A stretch of 64,000 nt of DNA from Hippasteria phrygiana (lineage: Eukaryota; Echinodermata; Asteroidea; Valvatida; Goniasteridae): contig JAZGUH010000924.1 in assembly GCA_037893225.1 (NCBI GenBank), positions 1 to 64,000 on the forward strand. The letters are read 5' to 3'. Position 1 is the first letter of the stretch. Each line of letters starts with the position of its first letter. Under the pieces are notes generated by a model, which searched no databases, was not told where the DNA came from, and saw nothing but the letters and a program-made list of their open reading frames with translations. The translations under genes and the position numbers were made by a program. This document shows positions 55,853 through 64,000 of the stretch, piece by piece.

Positions 55853-56065
55853 TGCCAGTTCGGTATCTCAAAGGTCAAAGGTTATTCAGGATAAAATTGC
55901 TGACGTAATGTCACGCCATAATACGCGAATGCCCATTCTGATTGAATTAAACACATGCGCATTGTGCGACCACCTTTTGCGTTCACACGCGCACGTTAGG
56001 TCCCGCAGGTCATTCAGGATAAAATGTCGCTGTGCACAAGCGCAGTTGAAATACCGAACTGGCTT
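55853..56065. mobile_element. Second copy of the AAGCCAGTTCGGTATCTC element
   Basis: CCAGTTCGGTATCTCAAAGG to GAAATACCGAACTGGCTT. Same length and internal ATTCAGGATAAAAT pair as the copy at 8,157. Confidence 0.75.
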
Positions 56066-57220
56066 CAAATCTGTTCATTATTGTTGCCAAGTTTTTTTCC
56101 CCGGAATGTCTCATTGCAAAGCTCATTTATATGTCGGGGTGATACACCCAAAAGCACGGACACGGGACCTTTATGTAATTATAATCCTAATCTTTAACAT
56201 TAGCTTATATTATATGCCCCCCAACTGTAGGATTAATCTGAACTAGTGTTGGGTCAAACCAAGTGCTAAATCACAAAACAGAATCTGAGTGCATTGTTGA
56301 ATGCCACTCGACACTGAAAAAGTTCTAGCTGTAAGGAATGTGGCAATTTTATTTAATTTTATTTTTTTCAATAATAGTGGTAGTGTAAGGTGCATGAAAC
56401 TGTAAGGGTGGTATAGGGCTGGCAACTTAAAACTGAAAGGGTTAACGTGTGATAATGCGCTATGATTGTATATTTCAAGTCTTCTTTTGCCCAATGCCAG
56501 GCTAATGTGTTGCTATGCTTAAAAGGAATATTGTAATTAATTTGTTTGCACAACATTTACTTAACCCCACAAAGCTGGTAAGAAAAAGACGTTATGTTGA
56601 AGAACAATATCCTGGTTGGGAAACTTCAGTCGATTAAACAAGCAACAATTGTAAGAAACTGCACACATTTTCCAAAATGGCCCTTATTCCATTTTGTCTG
56701 GAGGTCCACAGAAAAATCGTCTAATTGGTTCTAAAACAATGAATACATAGCAAATAAAAGTTTTGAAGTATTTTTTATGTTTTATTCATAAATACCTAAG
56801 ACAATTTACCCGTTCCTATTGGTCGAGAGCCTGTCATGTGGGTGGTTTTAAACGGCTGATAAAAACACCAACCGGTTTTAAACACTTTTTTCGGTGTCAT
56901 AAGAAATGTAGAATCCTATGAAATCTGGTTCCTTTTATTGGTTGAACACTCGTGCGACCAGTCACTCTTCCAATTACGCAAGCGCAATATTTCACACTAC
57001 ACTGGCACTGCTGCATTCTGCGCCACATCACGCCACATGTTACGCATGCGTCACGTGCTCGTCAATTTCCATATAGCACTACTCGCGTGAGGCACGAACA
57101 TCTAAATAGCTAAAGGGGTGTTTTACAAACCAAGGTAAAACAAATTGAACAAAATAATTGGAAATTTATAATTTTCGGAGGTTTTTGCTGAATTATACAA
57201 AAAGGTATTTTATGAATGGG

Positions 57221-57395
57221 AATAAAGATGTGCTAGGCCCGGTTTTAAACAAGTACGTTTAAAACCGCCTTGGGGCCTGGACGCTTGATAATGATCCTCG
57301 CCTTTGGCTCGGGTCATTATCAAGCGCCCAGGCGCCCAGGCCCCAAGGCGGTTTTAAACGTACTTGTTTAAAACCGGCCCAGCACATCTTTATTT
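57221..57395. mobile_element. Near-perfect 75-bp-stem hairpin element
   Basis: AATAAAGATGTGCT, then GGTTTTAAACAAGTACGTTT and CCGCCTTGGGGCCTGG at the left, all complemented in order at the right. Short duplication GCGCCCAG in one arm. Confidence 0.85.
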
Positions 57396-57535
57396 CCTTA
57401 GTAATTTATCGAGACTTTATTAGAGAATCACCCTTATGCTCCACCTAGAAAAAAAACCTTTTTCTGGCTGTGATATGATCAGCAGAAATAAATACTGCTT
57501 GTAACACCCTGATGTCTGGAGCCACGGACAAAACT

Positions 57536-57730
57536 GGGGCCAATTTCATGGAGCTCTTAAGCACCAAAAAATGCTTAGCACAAAAAAAGTATTGCTTAAT
57601 AGTAAAACCAAGTTACCAGCTAAAACTCCATGTAATGTTCATGCTAAGTAAACAATAGCTGATTATCAGTCAGACAAAAATACATCACACGCAAATTTGG
57701 TTGGTAACCCTGTTTTTACCAAGGGAGACT
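57536..57730. mobile_element. CAGGGGCCAATTT family, truncated copy
   Basis: GGGGCCAATTTCATGGAGCT at the left. The body runs to GGTTGGTAACCCTGTTTTTA, then stops without the right inverted end. Confidence 0.62.
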
Positions 57731-58616
57731 TGAAAGTGGACCCTCATGGTGTAGGTGTGTTCAAGGCGAGGGTGTAGCCAGCTATGTATTATTCTGCCAA
57801 TTATGACAGCATGGTCAGAAAGGGCTGTTTCTTTGTGGTCAGGCATGGGGAATTTCTTTTCTGTCCCCTTGTCTCGATAAAACTAAAGCGCAAAAACATG
57901 TACAAATCTTAATTTTTTGTTCAAGTATTCATTACTCTCTCGGTAAACAACTCGCTGGATTAAACCTATCGTTATTTCTGTGAACCTATAAGCTTAAAGC
58001 TGTTGTGTCAGTATTTTCAAATTTTGGAATGTTCAAATCAAATTGCAAATTTGATGGCATTGGATAAGTTGTGAGATTTTCAATGAGATATGCCACGAAA
58101 AACTGACCGATGATAAGTCACAGATTTAATAGGATTTTTCAAATGTGGATACTAGCACATGATAAAACAATATATTTTAGAAATACCAAAAAGAGTGCAC
58201 AGTGTAGCCAGTTTTTTCCTACCATAATTGGGGGGGGGGGGGGGGTGAAATGTTCACTGGGAGCTTCAAATGCTTATTCATTCGCTTGATCATATTTTTA
58301 TCCATACATTGAAACCAAATGCGAAAGCGGATACGTCTGCGGCAGGATATGAAACAGCTTGTTGAATTTCCTCTGAATGGGGCTTCAGCTCACGGAAATA
58401 AAAAAAACACAAAACTCTGCTTCGGCTCAGATTTTGCAGGAAATCACACCAAAATAACAGAAAAGATCATGGTTAAAATTCTGGTCTGGAATTTGGAACT
58501 CAACTTTCCTTGAAACAAAAGCAACCACAATCCCTACAGTATTATTGAATCAATTTCTTTCCCTGTTAACTTTTCCACCTGTAGTCATCTGTTTCCTCAA
58601 AATTTGTCCACATCAA

Positions 58617-58880
58617 ATGGGGTGAGATTTGGGGAAAATGAACAATCCACGAAACATCAAGAGCTATTTAATTTGTATGACTTTTTTTACAAAAATATAT
58701 AGTTCAAAATTGCAAAAAACAAAGCGTCATTAGAATTAAATAAAGGCCGTTTCAGGTTGCAGAGGTCATTTTAGAATGATGTTTTCATCAACTTAAGGAC
58801 CAAAAAATCTGCCGGAAATCTGGAAGGCATCTCACCAAAAGTCCTGAAATCAGGAAAAACCTGGAGAAATCTCACCCACG
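58617..58880. mobile_element. GGGGTGAGATTTG element, third copy
   Basis: GGGGTGAGATTTGGGG at the left, GAGAAATCTCACCCAC at the right, with the shared middle TTTCAGGTTGCAGAGGTC. Confidence 0.6.
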
Positions 58881-58989
58881 AATAAGGTCATTATGCTAGT
58901 GGACGTGCCTTTATAATTCGACCAGAAAATTTACTCCTGACCCTTCGGTAAGTTTCTTGTAAAGGTAGAAGCAGTGAATTTAATAAACT

Positions 58990-59430
58990 TCTGTCAATGT
59001 ACCATGCGCATATTACCAGTAGTGTGAAGTACTGTATGTTCGGAGTCCTTCTGAGAGCTTGTGGACAAAATTCACAAGCTTACTATGGTGGGGACTTGAA
59101 CCTCTTACTTTAATAATACTAGTGTGGATGTCTTTACCACTTGTAAGCAGGAGGTCAAGGGTTGGAGTCCCAGCCCGAGTCGGCCCGAGTCGGCCCGAGT
59201 CGGCCCGTGGATAATTTTTCCACAGGCTCTCGGAAAGCTTAGTGCTACATTTGAAGCAAGATATTGGAGGGCAGGAACCCGCCTCTTGTGTTCCCGGAAT
59301 CTGAAGAATTCCTTTCGGATATCTAAGGGGGATGTGTTCAATAGTCTGGAGTGTGTCTGGTCCCATACGGTGCTGAACACCATCTTGTTTAAATTTACAT
59401 CATTCCCCTAAATTACAATTCCATCTTCTG
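58990..59430 (-). mobile_element. tRNA-like foldback family, diverged copy
   Basis: GTGAAGTACTGTATGTTCGG with TTCTGAGAGCTTGTGGAC at the left, TTTAAATTTACATCATTCCCC at the right, and a short CCCGAGTCGG tandem (59,176-59,206). Confidence 0.5.
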
Positions 59431-62400
59431 ACCCATGTGCCTCACGCCACAGGTATGCAGCGGTGCCTGTGAGAGCCCACAGCACAGGCTACTAAGCGAG
59501 TCAGTTCTTAGGCATGACACTGAGCTGCCATTAAGAAATCTTAGGAGACAGGGTCCAGTTAATGGTGGAAACCTTAAACCTTTCCTTTCCTCTGCCTCGA
59601 CCCCTTGCTCTTTTGCTGCTATCAGTGGCTTCTCATTAGCCTCTGGCTTGAAAAGCAAAAACGAGTCACAAGACAGTCCCTCTAAAGACAATCAGTAACA
59701 CTGGGCAGAGGAGAAAGCAAAGATGTTGAGACCTAGTGCAGTTATCAAGGGGGGGGGGGACCCCTATTTGTGGGGCTCTATGAAAAGCATGTGAAACAAC
59801 ACATATATGTAGTCCCATTGGTTTGCATGAATCTGCACTGCACTCAAGATCCACTCCGTTAGACTTATGAGAGTCACTAAGAACTCTTTCAAACACACTT
59901 TTTTCTCCTATGTCAACAACATTCAAAACTATCCCCAACCCCCCCACCAAAAAAAAAAAAAATTTTAAAATCATCATCAAAATGCAAAAAAAGACAGAAA
60001 ATTGAAATTAATCGAAATGAAATAAAGAATCAATATAACACAACATCTTTAAATGTCTCCGAAAAAAATTCAGCCATTTTACAGCATCCAAAATACAAGG
60101 GGTACCAAAAAAACTGATCAGAAAAATACAGAAAAAAAAAAAATAAAAAAATATAAATAAAAATACAGCACTGACATTGGAACTATGAAACATATGTTTT
60201 AGTCCCATATTATTAAAGTGATCATGGTTAACTGGTTTAATAGAAATTGGTCACCCCCCACCATTGTAACATCCAGCAGCCCCACTCACACCCCTGTGGA
60301 GAGAGCCCTGGCTATGCTGCTGCCCTCTCTTCCAATGATGGGTCCAGATTTGTGCCCGAGTGGATGTAATTGAGTCAGTGCAGCTCTTGTACAGAATTAA
60401 TCGCCACTTGCTGTTAATACGAACTTTGCCTTCAAAATAGCAAACGAACCCAGACTCAAAGCCACAAATCAATCCCCGCTACTCCTCCCGCTTCATTTCA
60501 ATCCAACCCGCTCAATCCTTCTCCTCGAATAACTCGGTATGATATATTTGCATCCAAACAAAAACTACGGATAGGCCTATAGCCTGCAAACTGGAAAGAA
60601 AATTCTCCGACATAAATAAAGCACAAATCAAACATAAAACCAACTTCTCCACTGCAATCACGATCAAGTACATATACCAACCCCCCATTAACGAATCAAA
60701 GATGTCAGGTCTGTAATTAGTCTTGGGGAAACCCGAACCCTGATATCAAGATTTAATGGCCCTCTAATTGGCCAGCTTCAGACATTGTGGAGCGGGATAT
60801 AAACTAGGGACAGAGAGGACAGGGGAAATTGAAATTCATGTTTCTGATTCAGCAACAGTCTCAAACACGAGGACTTTCGCTTGCTTAACTTTTCCTGACA
60901 GTTCTGAAAAACAACCTTTGAAATTCTACGTCCCAGAGTGGTGCAAACACAGTCCATGTCTTCTCAATATACTGAGACCAAAACTTGAGCATGTTCACAC
61001 TAGAAACACGTATGCAACCATCAATCATTAAATGTAGTGTACATGATTGGTCATTGTTGCAATTTTCAGAAATGGGCGGATTTGGGGGTTTAGTATTTTA
61101 TCGTAAATATCGTTCCACTGACCTGTTCAAAGTTTTGCGTTCTTGGATGGTGAAAAAATAAACGAGAGAAAAACAGCGACCCCTTGTCATTTTTAATTGG
61201 TCAAATAACGTGTACAGAGGCCGAGGGCTGAGCGGAATGTCCAAGATCCACTGCATGCACTGGTTACAACGCGTCGCTTCGGTACACTACGAGTGCGCCC
61301 GTTTTCGGATTGTTAACCCATTTTTAGACACAACATGGATTATAACTACATTTGGTCAATAGAGGGCAGTTTTCCAACGATTGTTACCCGGAACAATCAA
61401 TGAAAAACGATATAAATTTCAAGAAAAGTTGAAATTTATAGGTGCCATCATTTCACAGGATGATTAAGACTGCTATTCACTTACAGTCTAGTCAGGTGTT
61501 TTGTAATAATTCAGTAAACAAAAATTGGGAGGATTACCAATCGTGCACACTACATTTAATTCTTGACAGAGACAGGTTCTGACCAGTGTAAAACAAATGC
61601 CATTCTCAAGAGAGGGAGGGCTGAATATTGTCCAACTCCTCCACCTCACTCCCTACCCCAAACCCACACCTCTAACTCCCAACCCCACTCCCCCAATCCA
61701 CGAACAAAGTTTCTATAAACTAATTTTGGAATTTACAAAAGATTCCTAAAGTCTTCTGAAGTTTACAAAATCCATTTCAAAAATTGACAACATGTACTTT
61801 AATAACCCTAAAATTAACTTTATCTATATGCTCCCCTTCCACCCCTTTCAGGAACCACAATGGCTCATAAAGAAAGTTTTAAAAGGCAAATCCAGTCACC
61901 CCAGATGTCACTTATAACAGTCAAACATTCAGAGTGTTTGCAACCCCCTGTTAGAAATGGTGGTACTTTTCCTCCAAATAAAGCTGGGTATTTTCCCAGA
62001 AATAGCTTTTGCAAAAACATCTGACCGACCATGAAATTACAGATGCTAATCTGTGATCCAAACTTGCCCAATGTTGTAATCTGAGGACAAGGAAATTAAA
62101 TAAATGTACAGTCACTCCAACAACAAGCCAGGCAGTGCCAACTCCCATGATTGCAACAGCGTGGGGTGGTTGGGTTGGGTTGGTTTTGGCATTCAATAGG
62201 GGACCTTTAACAATTACACATTAACTAACAAAAATGACATGGAAATGAGTGGTGGGAGTAGGGTGGATGAATTCACAAGTCCAGCAAAGTATGGGACCGG
62301 GCTATTGCTGAAACGCTTAGTTTTTGATGAAAATTCTTAAAGTGTTCTGTTGGATCTGTATTTTTCGATTTAATAAACCATTCATTAAATCTGTTGGTGT

Positions 62401-63834
62401 TAAATGCCTTTAATGCAAATGTGGTACATGGATTAATTCTTCTGTTAACTAGTGTTTTGAGTCTGAAAGCAGTTAATGCATGGTCATATTGAACGTACAA
62501 TGGGCCTAGTATGATACGGCACACTCATTGAAATATAAGCAATTTTCTTGTGGGGTTTCATGCAATTTTTTGTTTGGGGGAGGGAGGGTGCTTTCTTTCT
62601 CCTTTCACAAGGAGCCTGAACCCAACAGAAACACTGCCACTATAGAAATTCAATTGAAACAGGTTGTTCCCTCATTATTAAGCATCAGGTTCCCCTCTTT
62701 CACTGATTGGCAAACCGGGTAACCCCCTCGAGGATTTTTTCTTTCTGCCAAGAACCGAAGCCAGTAGCAAAATGCATTTCAGAACACATTTGCACATGGG
62801 GATTTTAAACCAAAGAATTCATTTCACTTTCCCTGAAGTCCGAGCCGAGATAGCTCGGAGCGGACATCTGTAAGTGGGCTCTTAAATTGAAATTAATGTG
62901 AACCGCAACTTTTTTTCTTCGGCGACAATCGAACATCTCGTGGGGGGTTCTTTCTACCTCTGCTAATTCTATTTTCTCCAAACCGTACGAGACAAGAGCG
63001 GACGAATCAGCTGCGACAGGCTTTCCATATAACCCATCGATGAAGTGCTCGTCTTTGATGGAGTCGAGGCCTGTGGGCTTTTTCCCCCTTCTAATTCAGA
63101 AACGTGAAGAAGATGCTCTTTTCACACAAGTCTTGTTGAAATGTTTTTTTGTGAAAAAGGAGAAAAGGGCATTTTGGTAAGTGCCAAGTGCTGTTGGTGT
63201 ACGGGGCCTGAGTGAAGCTGTTAGTTTGAAGAGAAATGAAGTAGGTACGAAAAGCTCAGAGGCACGGCTGATAGAGAGAAATTACAACAGGAAGAGTGAA
63301 ATACAGACTGTCTGAGCAGGCAGGAAGCGAGGGGAAGATAGAAACGAGATTGGCAAGACATAAAAACAAAGATGAAAAAGGACATTTTAAGATAAACAAA
63401 TTCACATAAGAGTCAATGTGGTCCAATTGAAGAAAAAAAATGTCCACTGTGAGGAAACAAAGGATGTTAAATGAATATACTTCAGAATGGTCATGAAGTG
63501 CCAAAAAAATTAACAAGAACACTCAGAGAAGATAATGTAAGACACAGGGAAGACATAACAAAGAAGGCGCAGGAGAAGAAAAGCTTTGAGAATGAACAAA
63601 GACAATTTGGTTAGTTTGTAAACTTTTACCGTGAAGACAACAGTGAACAATTCCTGTGCTACCAACACACACACGAGTACCAACACAAAAGTCTGCAGTG
63701 TGATTAACCCTCAACAACAGTGACCAGAATCAGCCAATCAGCGACAGCCTTTGAAACGTGCAAAATTAGGATGATTCATGAATATGCATTAGTCGTGACC
63801 ATGGTAAAGGGATTGGAAGCTCGCCAACAACTAC

Positions 63835-63987
63835 CTGTGTCATGACACCAGGACAGGTCTATTATGATGGGCGGGGGTGACAAGTCATTGTCAGGGAGAG
63901 GGGTGGAAGGAGAAGAGGAAAGAGCAAGCGACGGCCAATCAGAATCCTCGTTGGACAGGATGATGTCGTATTCTAACAGGAGGTCAT
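63835..63987 (-). CDS. RIMBP: RIMBP exon a: acidic Ser/Pro linker before SH3-I
   Basis: Minus-strand exon of 153 nt read in phase 1 to phase 1. It starts after a TTCCTCAG acceptor at the window edge and ends at ACACAG|GTAGTT. It encodes an acidic, Ser/Pro-rich stretch including LLLEYDIILSNEDSDW and DNDLSPPP. No domain is recognised. Its donor phase matches the next exon 24.6 kb downstream. It is placed in RIMBP because the phase fits and no other minus-strand gene is visible between. The long distance leaves some doubt. Confidence 0.65.
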
Positions 63988-64000
63988 CTGAGGAACAAGC

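Larger units (their letters stand above)
53935..63834. other. Last part of the large RIMBP intron, downstream of the nested receptor
   Basis: Repeats at 55,182, 55,853, 57,221, 57,536, 58,617 and 58,990; a run of 15 G at 58,231; a block at 61,380-61,550 that matches 46,080-46,260; and purine-rich sequence at 63,250-63,610. No convincing exon was found on either strand. Confidence 0.6.
1..64000 (-). other. RIMBP: RIM-binding protein gene locus (partial, 20 exons)
   Basis: RIM-binding proteins are presynaptic active-zone scaffolds whose SH3 domains bind proline-rich motifs in RIM and in voltage-gated calcium channels. Twenty minus-strand exons were assembled by translation and by matching GT-AG sites. 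Every junction is phase-compatible, giving about 1,140 codons. Domain order is SH3-I, three FN3, SH3-II, start of SH3-III, which is the family arrangement. Family signatures include SWLPGNSN in the second FN3, LSNG-VVTGYAVYA in the third, and GDKDADGF in SH3-II. The N-terminal coiled-coil region should lie beyond 64,000 and the rest of SH3-III before position 1. Which vertebrate paralogue is closest was not determined. Confidence 0.93.

Noticed and set aside
60768..61031. An 87-codon plus-strand frame
   Set aside because: Ordinary composition but no recognisable motif, signal peptide or splice context; not distinguishable from chance.

Overview
The window is nuclear DNA from an animal. It is AT-rich, its genes are interrupted by GT-AG introns, and most of it is short non-autonomous transposons, tRNA-derived SINE pieces and simple repeats. 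The gene content (an invertebrate-style RIM-binding protein and an immunoglobulin receptor) and the MITE and SINE load suggest a marine invertebrate, perhaps a deuterostome such as an echinoderm. The sequence alone does not fix the species.

The minus strand carries one large gene that runs through the whole window and out of both ends: a RIM-binding protein (RIMBP), the active-zone scaffold that links RIM and voltage-gated calcium channels. Twenty exons can be placed from 63,987 down to position 1. They encode, in order, an acidic linker, the first SH3 domain, a Ser/Asp/Glu-rich linker, three fibronectin III domains, a long acidic linker, the second SH3 domain and the start of the third. All exon phases agree, which makes the model firm although no transcript was available. 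The N-terminal part lies beyond 64,000 and the rest of SH3-III lies before position 1.

A second gene is nested on the opposite (plus) strand in the 24.6-kb RIMBP intron between 39,225 and 63,834. Three exons (49,984-51,196, 51,613-53,244, 53,780-53,934) join in phase 1 to give exactly 999 residues: signal peptide, two Ig-like domains, one transmembrane helix and a cytoplasmic tail of nearly 700 residues with 20 tyrosines. Many of these sit in repeated P-Y-x-V/I-P/L-D units. It looks like a surface receptor fused to a p130Cas-like SH2-docking tail. I do not recognise it as a named gene, and it is the most interesting object here.

The remaining DNA is a dense layer of mobile elements. The main groups are: a hAT-like foldback family whose inverted arms are minisatellites (copies at 459, 11,043, 25,402, 49,086 and 55,182, two with perfect 8-bp target duplications); several TTAA-flanked piggyBac-like MITE families; hAT-like CAGGGG elements; many near-perfect hairpin elements; tRNA-derived SINE heads; two LINE reverse-transcriptase tails (5,398 and 37,490); and a direct pair of about 870-bp repeats (22,979 and 28,001). 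Several elements are nested in others, so relative insertion order can be read directly.
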